Shown here: in pieces, positions 8,236-16,231 of the stretch | Position numbering within the stretch: the stretch's first letter is position 1 | How the letters are laid out: the number at the start of each line of letters is the position of its first letter | DNA from: Sedimenticola sp. | GTDB taxonomy: Bacteria; Pseudomonadota; Gammaproteobacteria; Chromatiales; Chromatiaceae | Assembly: GCA_026994195.1 (NCBI GenBank) | Contig: JALWRH010000104.1 | Span: 1-41,683 of the forward strand | DNA: 41,683 bases | Reading direction: 5' to 3' | Position numbers and translations under genes: made by a program | The notes under the pieces: generated by a model | What the model saw: the letters and a program-made list of their open reading frames with translations, nothing else | Told to the model about the DNA's origin: nothing | The model's database searches: none

Positions 8236-8577
8236 CTACCAGCGAAACAATATCCACTGGGGAAGCACCACCCCATTGGGATCGTCTTCCCGAGTATCCA
8301 TCTCGCCATCGCCATTCGAATCCATGAGATAGTAGGGAGGACCGACTTTGGGCACGATCTTCACCATGTACAGGCGCCCGTCCACCCGGTATTCGTGAAC
8401 CGTGCGGTTGCCCTCCTGGCGGATGGTGACTTCAGGCTCCAGGGTTTCCCCGTCATCTGCGCCCGGCGGCAGTTGGGAAGCCGCATCCTCTGCCGGGGAA
8501 GCAACAGAAAACAACAACAGGAATAAAACAAGCAGCATCTTCATCAGATTGGCCGGAGCAGATAGTAGAGGACTCAT
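8236..8577 (-). CDS. DUF2782 family secreted small protein
   Basis: 113 residues. After an N-terminal hydrophobic signal (cleavage near SVASPA) comes a small domain with TIRQEGNRTVHEYRVDG, YMVKIVPKVGPPYYL and an Asp-rich stretch (residues ~88-98) ending in LPQWILFRW. This is the conserved pattern of DUF2782, a gammaproteobacterial family of unknown function. The ATG overlaps the LOG gene stop (TAATG) and has a GGAG site within that gene's end, so translation is coupled and this start is favoured over ATG 8544. Function unknown. Confidence 0.82.
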   Translation of the reverse strand: MSPLLSAPANLMKMLLVLFLLLFSVASPAEDAASQLPPGADDGETLEPEVTIRQEGNRTVHEYRVDGRLYMVKIVPKVGPPYYLMDSNGDGEMDTREDDPNGVVLPQWILFRW

Positions 8578-9302
8578 TATAACTCCAGAAGGATTTCCCT
8601 TTCAGCAGCAGAAGGCTCAAAACCGCGTCCGCCGTAATGATCGAAGATACCCTGCACGATAGCCTTGGGTTCATCACAGACCTGGATCAGATCCATGTCC
8701 TCGGGACTGATGGTGCCGGCTTCACACAGGGTATTGCGGAACCAGTCCAGCAGACCGCCCCAGAAACTGCTGTCCACGAGGATAATGGGAATGCGCCGCC
8801 CCTTGCCGGTTTGTACCAGGGTCAGGCATTCCGCCAGCTCATCCAGGGTGCCAAAGCCACCGGGAAGCACCACGTAGGCTGTGGCGTATTTGATGAACAT
8901 GACCTTGCGAGCAAAGAAATGCCGATAGGTCAGGGATACATCCTGGTAAGGATTGCCATGCTGTTCGTGGGGCAACACTATATTCAACCCCACACTGGGG
9001 GAAGGGCCGGCGTGGGCGCCCTTGTTGGCCGCTTCCATGATCCCGGGGCCACCACCACTGATGACGGAGAATCCTGCTTCGGACAACAGCCGGGCCACCT
9101 CCTCTGCCTTCTGGTACCAGGGGTGCTCTACGGGCGTGCGCGCAGACCCGAATATGCTCACGGCAGGGCGGATGCGGCTGAGTTTCTCGAACCCCTCGAC
9201 AAACTCGGCCATGATCTGGAACACCCGCCAGGACTCCCGGTTCAGCTCTGCATCCACGGCCGGAGTACGTGGGCGTATGGAGGAAAAATCGTTCATATGC
9301 AT
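8577..9302 (-). CDS. LOG-family / TIGR00730 Rossmann-fold protein (nucleotide 5'-monophosphate nucleosidase-like)
   Basis: 241 residues with the two signatures of the family: SGGGPGIMEAANKGA in the first half and PGGFGTLDE in the second, which bind the nucleotide phosphate and provide the catalytic Arg/Glu. Characterised relatives (LOG, PpnN) cleave the N-glycosidic bond of nucleoside monophosphates; the exact substrate of this one is unknown. The length fits the compact bacterial type rather than the longer PpnN. The start is ATG 9302, with ATG 9296 two codons later equally possible. It is divergent from rep with only 58 bp between them, and its end overlaps the DUF2782 start, so it leads a likely four-gene unit with the TRAP genes. 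Confidence 0.88.
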   Translation of the reverse strand: MHMNDFSSIRPRTPAVDAELNRESWRVFQIMAEFVEGFEKLSRIRPAVSIFGSARTPVEHPWYQKAEEVARLLSEAGFSVISGGGPGIMEAANKGAHAGPSPSVGLNIVLPHEQHGNPYQDVSLTYRHFFARKVMFIKYATAYVVLPGGFGTLDELAECLTLVQTGKGRRIPIILVDSSFWGGLLDWFRNTLCEAGTISPEDMDLIQVCDEPKAIVQGIFDHYGGRGFEPSAAEREILLEL

Positions 9303-9360
9303 GCTCTACAGGTTAAAATTGCCGCCCTTTCGGCAGAAGTCAGGACAGTCACTATAGGCC

Positions 9361-11367
9361 ATGCACGATCTCAATCCAAGACAGCGCGAAGCCGTGGCCT
9401 GGCTGGACAGTCCCCTGCTGGTCCTCGCCGGGGCCGGATCCGGCAAGACCCGGGTCATCACCCGCAAGATTGCCCATCTGGTGAACAATGTCGGCATGGC
9501 CCCACGCCACATCACCGCTGTCACCTTCACCAACAAGGCCGCCCGGGAAATGAAAGCCCGGGTGGGAAGCCTGCTGCAGGGCAGCAACAGCCGCGGCCTG
9601 AGCATCTCCACCTTTCACACCCTGGGCCTGAACCTGCTGAAACGGGAGCATCAGGCTGCCGGCCTGCGGCCGGGATTCAGCATCCTGGACACCCAGGACA
9701 GTGAGCACCTGCTCAAGGAGATCCTGCTCAAGGACGAACCGGACAACCAGGCCATCAGCCTCGCCCGCTGGCAGATCTCCCAGTGGAAAAACGACCTCCT
9801 CAGCCCTGAGGAAGCCATGTCCAGGGCCGAGAATGAGCTGGCATTGCGTCACGGCCAGATCTACGCCGCGTATCAGCGCGCCCTGGGCGCCTACAATGCC
9901 GTGGACTTCGACGACCTCATCCAGCTGCCGGTGCAACTACTGCGCAATCACGCAGACATCCTGGAACACTGGCAGCACAAGATCCACTACCTGCTGGTGG
10001 ATGAGTACCAGGACACCAACAGCGCCCAATACGAGCTGGTGCGCCTGCTGGCGGGTGTGCGCGGCGCCCTTACGGTGGTGGGGGACGACGACCAGTCCAT
10101 TTACGCGTGGCGTGGCGCGCGGCCGGAAAACCTGGCACGCCTGAAAGAGGATTTCACCAACCTGAAAGTAATCAAACTGGAGCAGAACTATCGTTCCACG
10201 GGGCGCATCCTGAAAGCCGCCAACACCCTCATAGCCAACAATCCCCATGTCTTCGAAAAACGCCTGTGGAGCGAGCTTGGCCCTGGGGAGGAGATCCGCG
10301 TCTTCCAGTGCCGGGATGAAGAGAATGAAGCCGAGCGGGTGGTATCGGAAATCATCCACCAGAAGGTCATGCTCGGACGCCGTTATGGCGACTATGCCAT
10401 TTTGTACCGGGGCAATCACCAGTCACGCATCTTCGAAAAACTCCTGCGCCTGCACAGCGTGCCCTATTTCATCAGCGGCGGCAGCGCTTTCTTCTCGCGT
10501 ACTGAGATCAAGGACATCATGGCCTACCTGCGCCTGCTGGCCAACCCTCATGACGATGCCGCCTTCCTGCGCATCGTGAACACCCCCCGTCGGCAGATCG
10601 GTCCCGGCACCCTGGAACAGCTTTCTGCCTACGCCAGCCAAAGAAGCGTCCCCTTGTTCGAGGCCATAGACGAGCTGGGTATAGGGGAACATCTCAAAGC
10701 GGCCCCCCTGAAACGGCTGCAGCAGTTCCAGGGCTGGATACGTCACCTGTCCCGCCTGGCCCATGAAGACGATGCAGTGAAGACCCTGCGGGAGTTGCTG
10801 GACGATATGGACTATCAGGCCTGGCTGTACCAGACCTCTGGCAATGACAAGGCTGCCGAGAGGCGCTGGGAGAACGTACAGGAACTGGTGGAGTGGCTGG
10901 CGCGCCTGCAGCAGGATGAAATGAAAGACCAGGCACTGGCGGACATGGTCAGCCACCTGGGCCTGATGGATATTCTTGAACGTCAAGACGAAGAATCCAG
11001 TGAAGACCGGGTGAGCCTCATGACCCTGCATGCCGCCAAGGGACTGGAATTTCCCTACGTGTTCCTGGTCGGCATGGAAGAGGGCCTGCTGCCCCACCAC
11101 AGCAGTATCGAGGAAGACAACATCGAGGAAGAGCGCCGCCTCGCCTATGTGGGCACCACCCGGGCCAGGCGCATACTGCACATCAGTTGCGCACGCAAGC
11201 GGCGCAAGGGTGGCGAGGTGGTGGACTGCGAACCCAGCCGTTTTCTCGAAGAACTGCCCCGGGAGGACCTGGTATGGGAAGGTGGGGGACAAACCGATGA
11301 ACCGGAGGAAAAGAAAAAGGCCAGGGGCAAGAGCCACCTGGCCAGTCTGAAAAAGCTCCTGGAATAG
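9361..11367 (+). CDS. rep: ATP-dependent DNA helicase Rep
   Basis: 668 residues, close to the 673 of E. coli Rep. Superfamily 1 motifs are all visible: Walker A GAGSGKT (24-30), motif Ia TFTNKAAREMK, motif II VDEYQDTN (~213-220), motif III GDDDQSIYAWRGA (~241-253), motif IV around LEQNYRST, motif V TLHAAKGLEFPYVFLVG (~554-571) and motif VI EERRLAYVGTTRAR. Rep unwinds DNA 3' to 5' and helps replication forks pass obstacles. UvrD is the closest alternative, but the length and the MHDLNPRQREAV start favour Rep. It stands alone on the plus strand, divergent from the LOG gene. There is no obvious strong ribosome site. Confidence 0.95.
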   Translation: MHDLNPRQREAVAWLDSPLLVLAGAGSGKTRVITRKIAHLVNNVGMAPRHITAVTFTNKAAREMKARVGSLLQGSNSRGLSISTFHTLGLNLLKREHQAAGLRPGFSILDTQDSEHLLKEILLKDEPDNQAISLARWQISQWKNDLLSPEEAMSRAENELALRHGQIYAAYQRALGAYNAVDFDDLIQLPVQLLRNHADILEHWQHKIHYLLVDEYQDTNSAQYELVRLLAGVRGALTVVGDDDQSIYAWRGARPENLARLKEDFTNLKVIKLEQNYRSTGRILKAANTLIANNPHVFEKRLWSELGPGEEIRVFQCRDEENEAERVVSEIIHQKVMLGRRYGDYAILYRGNHQSRIFEKLLRLHSVPYFISGGSAFFSRTEIKDIMAYLRLLANPHDDAAFLRIVNTPRRQIGPGTLEQLSAYASQRSVPLFEAIDELGIGEHLKAAPLKRLQQFQGWIRHLSRLAHEDDAVKTLRELLDDMDYQAWLYQTSGNDKAAERRWENVQELVEWLARLQQDEMKDQALADMVSHLGLMDILERQDEESSEDRVSLMTLHAAKGLEFPYVFLVGMEEGLLPHHSSIEEDNIEEERRLAYVGTTRARRILHISCARKRRKGGEVVDCEPSRFLEELPREDLVWEGGGQTDEPEEKKKARGKSHLASLKKLLE

Positions 11368-11411
11368 TTCCGGCGGATGGGATGCTTACCCCGCCCGGGG
11401 AACAGCGCGCA

Positions 11412-11885
11412 TCACTGCTTGGCCAGCCACTCGGCCATGGCTTTCATTTCGTCGTCACTGACGCCGGCAATGATGGGCTTCATCATGGCCGTCTGGCCAT
11501 TGGCGCGGGTGCCGCTCTTGATATCCTTCATCTGGGCCAGAAGATAGACTGCGCTCTGACCCGCAAGCTTGGGATAGGTGCCCATGGGCGTGGTCTTGCC
11601 ATCAGCGCCATGGCAACCACCGCAACCCTTGGCCTGGAATGCCGCTGCGCCGGGATCAGCAGCGGCAGTCGGCGCTGCAGGAGCAGGCGCAGGCGCCGCA
11701 GCAGGCGCGGCGGCGGGTGCAGGAGTGGCAACCGCAGATGTTGCTGCGGCTGCGGTATCGCCGGCAACATTTACCTGGCCCACGGGTTTGATGCGGGACA
11801 ACACATCATCTTCAGCCATGGCCACACCGGACAGGGAGGCAACAGCCAGCAGGGAAAGCAGGGAAACAGAAATTTTCTTCGCCAC
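11412..11885 (-). CDS. Single-haem cytochrome c (c5-like) with Ala/Pro linker
   Basis: 157 residues. A signal peptide ends at VAMA (24), so it is periplasmic. Residues ~44-77 form a low-complexity Ala/Pro tether, followed by a class I cytochrome c domain with haem motif CGGCH (88-92) and a likely axial Met at 134 or 135. The Gly-Cys-Gly-Gly-Cys-His motif and Y-P-K-L-A-G-Q resemble cytochrome c5 and related electron carriers. It starts at GTG 11885 with a GAGGAG ribosome site. It is convergent with rep across ~45 bp with no clear terminator. Likely a soluble electron shuttle; the flexible linker could let the haem domain swing while the rest stays associated with a partner (inference). Confidence 0.88.
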   Translation of the reverse strand: MAKKISVSLLSLLAVASLSGVAMAEDDVLSRIKPVGQVNVAGDTAAAATSAVATPAPAAAPAAAPAPAPAAPTAAADPGAAAFQAKGCGGCHGADGKTTPMGTYPKLAGQSAVYLLAQMKDIKSGTRANGQTAMMKPIIAGVSDDEMKAMAEWLAKQ

Positions 11886-12023
11886 GATAAAGCTCCTCGA
11901 GTCTGTAGATCAGATGGGGTCAGTGCCAAAAGATACTTTCTTGCGGCACTACCAGTAATTCATAACTTGCTAATGATAGCATTGTTCAAGCACAGATGAA
12001 AAACAGGGCGGACAGCCATCCGC

Positions 12024-12695
12024 TCAGCGGCGGCGCAGGGACCACACCTGCTCCAGCATGCTCTCAATGCCTTTCTCCCCAAACCGGGGATTGGTTCTGA
12101 GCACATCCACCGTTTCCAACAGATGCACGTGGAAGGCATCCTGATACAAAGCCCTCACCTCATCAGCCCTAACGCTGAAAGGCGGCCCGTCCATGGCTTC
12201 CTGGGGATAGTCCATACTCACCAGCAGGCCGGCAGCACCCGGCGTCATCAACCGGGACAAATGCTGCACATAGCGCCGGCGCATGTCTCCGGGAAGAGCG
12301 ACCAGCGCGGCGCGATCATAGACTGCCGCCAGCTCCCCTGTCTGGCGTTTTTCCAGGTGAAAGAAATCCCCCTGCAACAAAGTCAGTTTCGGGGCCTGGG
12401 CGCAGGCAAATTCACCGTTCCTGGACCACTCCAGAGCCAAGGCGTTTTCCCGCTCAAAATCCTTCACTGCAATGCCGCTGAGCTCTATTCCCAACACCTC
12501 ATATCCACGTTCCCGCAACCACAGCATATCCAGCGACTTGCCACAAAGGGGCACCAGCACCCGGCCACCGGGCGGCACACCCAGGGCATCCCAGTGGCGC
12601 CGAAGATGAGGGTTGATATCCGGCAGGTGAAAGCCGATACGTTGTTCCGCCCAGCGATCCAGCCAGAACTGCTTCTCCACAGACTGTACTCCCAT
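12024..12695 (-). CDS. tpm: Thiopurine S-methyltransferase family protein
   Basis: 223 residues with the bacterial TPMT pattern: FWLDRWAEQRIGFH near the start, the SAM-binding segment VLVPLCGKSLDMLWL (~46-60), a GIELS acidic-loop motif and DRAALVALP in the middle. These enzymes transfer a methyl group from S-adenosylmethionine to thiol or selenol groups; bacterial members have been linked to selenite and tellurite resistance. The native substrate cannot be read from sequence. It is a single gene with a 7-bp inverted repeat just upstream, divergent from the coiled-coil membrane protein pair. Confidence 0.88.
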   Translation of the reverse strand: MGVQSVEKQFWLDRWAEQRIGFHLPDINPHLRRHWDALGVPPGGRVLVPLCGKSLDMLWLRERGYEVLGIELSGIAVKDFERENALALEWSRNGEFACAQAPKLTLLQGDFFHLEKRQTGELAAVYDRAALVALPGDMRRRYVQHLSRLMTPGAAGLLVSMDYPQEAMDGPPFSVRADEVRALYQDAFHVHLLETVDVLRTNPRFGEKGIESMLEQVWSLRRR

Positions 12696-12702
12696 TGCAG
12701 GT

Positions 12703-12722
12703 TCTGGAACATTTATTCCAGA
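12703..12722. promoter_or_regulatory. Inverted repeat upstream of tpm
   Basis: TCTGGAA (12703-12709) and TTCCAGA (12716-12722) form a perfect 7-bp inverted repeat with a 6-nt centre, 8 bp ahead of the tpm start and inside the 154-bp divergent spacer. It could be an operator or a leader hairpin. No known site is recognised. Confidence 0.3.
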
Positions 12723-12849
12723 TATTGATATAGTAACCTATTGCTCAGGAAGCTCTGGTTCATTCTGAGTGGAATGATCGGAACAGTGACGGTTTCGGAT
12801 TCATCACGCAGAAGCCGAAAAAACTGGCCGATAGCAACCACTAAATGAA

Positions 12850-13452
12850 TTGTTCAAAGCTCCTTCAACCACACCTGTTGCCATGACCGCCAAGAACAAA
12901 GACAAGCCTGAACACATTTCCGATCAGCAGCTGCTGCGCGCCGCACGCTCGTTCGAAGCCATGATGCTCAGCCAGATCGAGATCTCCGCCAAACTGGCGG
13001 ATGATCTCAAACACGCCATCCGTATCGGTATGGTGGTACTGGCGCTGATCGCCATTTCCATCCTGGTTTTACTCTTGACCCTGTCCTCCCAGATCAACCG
13101 CATCTCGGATGTGGTACTGGACATGAACACCAACTTCTCATCCATTACCGTGCGCATGGATCAGATGTCAGGATATATCGACTCCATGGCCAAGCGCGTG
13201 GCGTTGCTGCAACTCATGGATGACCAGACCACCACCATGAAACAGGAGATCAGCACCATCACCTCGGACATGGACCGCATGCGCCAGACGATCAGCGACA
13301 TGGGCAAACAGGTCACCAACGTACGCCATTCGGTGGATGGCATGTCCGTCTCCATCAGCCGCATGGATGACCAGGTACAACTCATGGCCTCGGACATGCA
13401 ACACATGGCCAAACCCGCCCGCACCATCAACAAGATGTTCCCCCTGCCCTAG
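12850..13452 (+). CDS. Small membrane protein with methionine-core coiled coil (A)
   Basis: 200 residues if started at TTG 12850, or 189 from ATG 12883; neither has a clear ribosome site. A cytoplasmic N-terminus is followed by one membrane helix (~58-79) and a long coiled coil to about residue 186. Met makes up 20 of 200 residues, and 13 of the 14 between 92 and 186 fall on two heptad positions spaced 3/4 (92, 106, 113, 123, 130, 141, 144, 151, 165, 172, 179, 183, 186); the others in the core are Ile, Val and Leu. No catalytic domain is visible and I do not recognise a named family. It is followed 9 bp later by a related gene, so the two products probably form a hetero- or homo-oligomeric membrane-anchored rod. 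Function unknown. Confidence 0.75.
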   Translation: MFKAPSTTPVAMTAKNKDKPEHISDQQLLRAARSFEAMMLSQIEISAKLADDLKHAIRIGMVVLALIAISILVLLLTLSSQINRISDVVLDMNTNFSSITVRMDQMSGYIDSMAKRVALLQLMDDQTTTMKQEISTITSDMDRMRQTISDMGKQVTNVRHSVDGMSVSISRMDDQVQLMASDMQHMAKPARTINKMFPLP

Positions 13453-13461
13453 GTACCCGTC

Positions 13462-14001
13462 ATGGCGCAAAAGGAAAAACGCATGTTCATCGATATGGTG
13501 GGGCGCCTGAGCTGGGAAACCCAACTGCACCTGGATGAACGCCAGCACCACTTCCATATTAACAAGATCATCGTCGTCATCATCTCCGTGATACTGATTG
13601 TCCTGGCGGGGATCAACGTGTATTACGTCGCCGTGCTCTATCAGGATCTCAATGGCATCGTGAACAACATGGACTCCATGCATGGCAACATGAAAAAAGT
13701 CTCCAAACGCATGATACACATCACGGACAACGTCAAAGAGTTCGAACATTACATGCGGCGCATGGACAATATCGTGCACAACACTGGTGAGATGGCCGGC
13801 ATGATGCCCTCGATCTCCAGCAGCATGCACCAGATGGAAGCCGATATCACTGTCATGGATGCGGACATGGGCCGCATGGCCACTGGCATGTCCCACGTCG
13901 ACCAGCGCTTTCAACACATGACCCAAGGCGTGGCAGTAATGCGGGTGCATGTCAGGGAAATCGCCCGCCCCATGGGCTCTCTCAATCCGTTCATGCCTTG
14001 A
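13462..14001 (+). CDS. Small membrane protein with methionine-core coiled coil (B)
   Basis: 179 residues, starting nine bases after gene A on the same strand. It has a His-rich cytoplasmic N-terminus (HLDERQHHFH), one membrane helix (~36-55) and a coiled-coil C-terminal region. Met makes up 22 of 179 residues. Between 70 and 101 all Met lie in one 3/4 heptad register (70, 73, 77, 84, 98, 101). After Pro116 the register shifts by one core step (111, 115, 122, 125, 132, 136, 139, 143, 153, 160, 171), as in a coiled-coil stutter. The architecture copies protein A with little sequence identity apart from the pattern, suggesting a paired system. No named family recognised. The stop codon lies in the loop of a 7-bp hairpin. 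Confidence 0.78.
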   Translation: MAQKEKRMFIDMVGRLSWETQLHLDERQHHFHINKIIVVIISVILIVLAGINVYYVAVLYQDLNGIVNNMDSMHGNMKKVSKRMIHITDNVKEFEHYMRRMDNIVHNTGEMAGMMPSISSSMHQMEADITVMDADMGRMATGMSHVDQRFQHMTQGVAVMRVHVREIARPMGSLNPFMP

Positions 14002-14009
14002 CAGGCATG
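13992..14009 (+). terminator. Hairpin spanning the stop codon of coiled-coil protein B
   Basis: CATGCCT (13992-13998) pairs with AGGCATG (14003-14009); the TGA stop lies at 13999-14001 in the loop. Only CCTTTG follows, so as a terminator it is weak. Confidence 0.35.
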
Positions 14010-14054
14010 CCTTTGATCCCACCCACCGCCAGTCCTAAATGCCCCACAATTTCT

Positions 14055-15023
14055 TCAGACAATGGACCGGTAGGATTCTATGATCTCCGGCAACGCAGCC
14101 TGCAGATCATAGCGGGGTCGATAGCCCAGGGTTTCCACCAGAGGACTGGCATCAAACCAGGCTGAAGCGCGCAACTTGTCCAGGCGTTCGCGGGTCAGGG
14201 GCATGGGACGCCGCAATAAGGTCTGCAACAGGCTGCCCGCTCCTGCCCCCAAACTCAGCAGCCAGACCGGAATATGTGCGTGCGATGGCTTTTTCCCCAG
14301 GGCGTGGCAGATCAGTTCATAGATTTCCCGGCTGGAATAAGTGTGCAGATCGGTAACGGCAAATGTCCTGCCCACAGCCTGCGCGTGAACAGCGGACAGC
14401 AACAATGCCTGCACCACATCATCCACATGCACCAGGGAACGCCGTTCGGCAAAATCCGGCAGTGAGGGAAACCGCCCCTGGTCGATAGCGGTAATGAGCT
14501 GCGCAATACTGCCCTGCCGGGAAAAGCCATACACCGGCGCCAGGCGCAGGATCACAGACTGCTTCTCTGCCCGCACCAGGGATTCGGCGGCTTTCTTACT
14601 GCGCGCATACAGACTGACGCTGCCGTCTATGACCCGCGTGGAACTGGCGAATACCAGACGCTGCACTCCGGCCTGCCGTGAAGCCGCCAGCAGGTTGCGC
14701 GTTCCATCGACAGTCACCGGCTGGTGCCGGGGATGCTCTTCGGGATGCCCCTCACCCGCAGCGGGCGCATAACTGGCCAGGTGGAAAACCACCGCTACGC
14801 CCTCCAGTGCTGCATCCAGGGTTTCCGGGACCAGCAGATCCCCATGGAAGACCTGCAGCCCCTCGGGAGGCTGTTCCGGGGCACTGCGGAACAACCCCCT
14901 GGGTTCCACCCCTGACGCCAGCAACACCTGCAGAAAACGGCTGCCTATGCGTCCTGATGCGCCGGTAACCAGCACCTGTTTTCCACGCAGGCGGCCAGCC
15001 AGAGCCTGGAGCTGATCCGTCAT
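14055..15023 (-). CDS. NAD-dependent epimerase/dehydratase (extended SDR), surface sugar biosynthesis
   Basis: 322 residues from ATG 15023, which overlaps the glycosyltransferase stop as ATGA; an upstream in-frame start at 15104 would sit inside that gene. The N-terminal GASGRIG (21-27) is the NAD(P)-binding glycine motif and Tyr139-x-x-x-Lys143 the catalytic pair, with FASS just before. The overall layout is that of extended short-chain dehydrogenases such as UDP-hexose 4-epimerases and WbpV-like proteins, which change the stereochemistry of nucleotide sugars. The exact sugar is unknown; it might instead be a reductase. Coupling to a glycosyltransferase points to polysaccharide or O-antigen synthesis. 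Confidence 0.87.
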   Translation of the reverse strand: MTDQLQALAGRLRGKQVLVTGASGRIGSRFLQVLLASGVEPRGLFRSAPEQPPEGLQVFHGDLLVPETLDAALEGVAVVFHLASYAPAAGEGHPEEHPRHQPVTVDGTRNLLAASRQAGVQRLVFASSTRVIDGSVSLYARSKKAAESLVRAEKQSVILRLAPVYGFSRQGSIAQLITAIDQGRFPSLPDFAERRSLVHVDDVVQALLLSAVHAQAVGRTFAVTDLHTYSSREIYELICHALGKKPSHAHIPVWLLSLGAGAGSLLQTLLRRPMPLTRERLDKLRASAWFDASPLVETLGYRPRYDLQAALPEIIESYRSIV

Positions 15024-15880
15024 GATTTGCGCATCAGCCCATGCAGGCCGTCCCGCACCGCCAGGAGCAGAAAGCGTGCGTAAATCGCCGGTACCACCAC
15101 CCATGATTTGAGCAGGCCCGATTGTTGCGCAAGAAACTTATGGTAGTAACGCGCCATGCCCCGGTGCTTGTGCCATAACACCCGTAAGGGCGCAGCCTTA
15201 CTGCAGTGCCCCTGGTGATGCACGACTTCCACATGGGGAACAAAACGTATCTTCCAGCCCGCATCAAGAAAGCGCCGGCACCAGTCCAGATCCTCGCAGT
15301 GCATGAAATAGCCCTCGTCCAGCAAGCCCACTTCAGCCAGGGCCTCGCGGCGCAGCAACATGAAAGCGCCGGAGATGGCTTCCACTTCCTGGGAAGTCTC
15401 CGGCAAAGGCTGCAAATGCAGGTCCATCCCCTGCCGGCGTCCCAGGCCTTTGCCTACCCCGCTGCCCAGGGTGGGAAGCTGACGCCGGCAGCCACGCTGC
15501 TCGCTGCCATCGGGGTTGAGAATCCGGCACCCCGCCATGCCGGCTTCCGGATGCGCCTGAAACTCCTGCAGCATCTGCTCCAGGGTATCAGGCTGCAGCA
15601 GGCAGTCCGGATTCAACAGCAGTACATAAGCTTGCGTTCCCGCCAGCAAGCCCTGGTTGGCAGCTTTGGCAAACCCCAGATTCTGTTCATTCTGTATCAC
15701 AGTGACCTGGGGAAAAGCCGCCTTCAGGGCTGTGATGCTTTCATCCGCAGAAGCATTGTCCACCACGACGGTTTCTACCGCCAGGGAACTTGCCAGCACG
15801 GCTTCCAGCGCCTGCAACAACAGCTCACCGCCATTGTAATTGACAATGACCACATCCACCTTGTCAGCCGGGTGGATCAT
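15020..15880 (-). CDS. Family 2 glycosyltransferase (rhamnosyltransferase-like)
   Basis: 286 residues. It starts with the classic GT-A pattern VDVVIVNYNGGE, then VVVDNASADES, NLGFAKAANQG, the DXD-like LLLNPDC, an acceptor-loop GAFMLLRREAL and the HCEDLDWCRR motif that supplies the general base. This combination is typical of WbbL-like rhamnosyltransferases that act on lipid-linked saccharides at the inner membrane. The C-terminal part is basic and hydrophobic, suggesting peripheral membrane contact. It is followed by the epimerase with a 4-bp overlap and preceded by the DUF3144 gene with a 12-bp gap. Confidence 0.92.
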   Translation of the reverse strand: MIHPADKVDVVIVNYNGGELLLQALEAVLASSLAVETVVVDNASADESITALKAAFPQVTVIQNEQNLGFAKAANQGLLAGTQAYVLLLNPDCLLQPDTLEQMLQEFQAHPEAGMAGCRILNPDGSEQRGCRRQLPTLGSGVGKGLGRRQGMDLHLQPLPETSQEVEAISGAFMLLRREALAEVGLLDEGYFMHCEDLDWCRRFLDAGWKIRFVPHVEVVHHQGHCSKAAPLRVLWHKHRGMARYYHKFLAQQSGLLKSWVVVPAIYARFLLLAVRDGLHGLMRKS

Positions 15881-15892
15881 GCAAAGATCAAC

Positions 15893-16168
15893 TCAGTCCT
15901 TGCCATCCGGGTTGTGCTGCGCCTTTTTCAAGTTCTGCAACAGTTGCAGATTCTGCTCATAGGCCTTAGCCACTTTGCGCACGCCGCTTTCCTTGAGATA
16001 ACCGGTGTTGCCCACCGCAAGAAAGGTTGCATACTGCGCAGAAGCCAGCATGAAAGCAGTATTGACCAGATCCGTGTGATTGCCTTCATCTTTGAGCCGG
16101 TTGGCTACGGCTACAAACTGATCCACCATATTGAGAATCTGCTCATCCCTGTTGGGCTTATCGCTCAT
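15893..16168 (-). CDS. DUF3144 family small cytoplasmic protein
   Basis: 91 residues from ATG 16168, chosen because a perfect GGAGGT ribosome site sits 8 nt upstream. The sequence is helical with the family pattern D-x-F-V-x-x-AN, FMLASAQYATF and GYLKESGVRKVAKAYEQNL. DUF3144 is a short gammaproteobacterial family with no known activity. It lies between an acyltransferase and a glycosyltransferase on the same strand, but its product has no visible link to glycan synthesis and the grouping may be accidental. Confidence 0.82.
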   Translation of the reverse strand: MSDKPNRDEQILNMVDQFVAVANRLKDEGNHTDLVNTAFMLASAQYATFLAVGNTGYLKESGVRKVAKAYEQNLQLLQNLKKAQHNPDGKD

Positions 16169-16231
16169 TGCATCATACCTCCAGTAAAATCTGGCGGAAT
16201 TATCCCACAAGTTTCCCCGGGAGGGTCACAT

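Noticed and set aside
15023-15104. Longer N-terminus for the epimerase
   Set aside because: It would overlap the glycosyltransferase by 85 bp and has no family match; the ATGA-coupled start at 15023 fits better.
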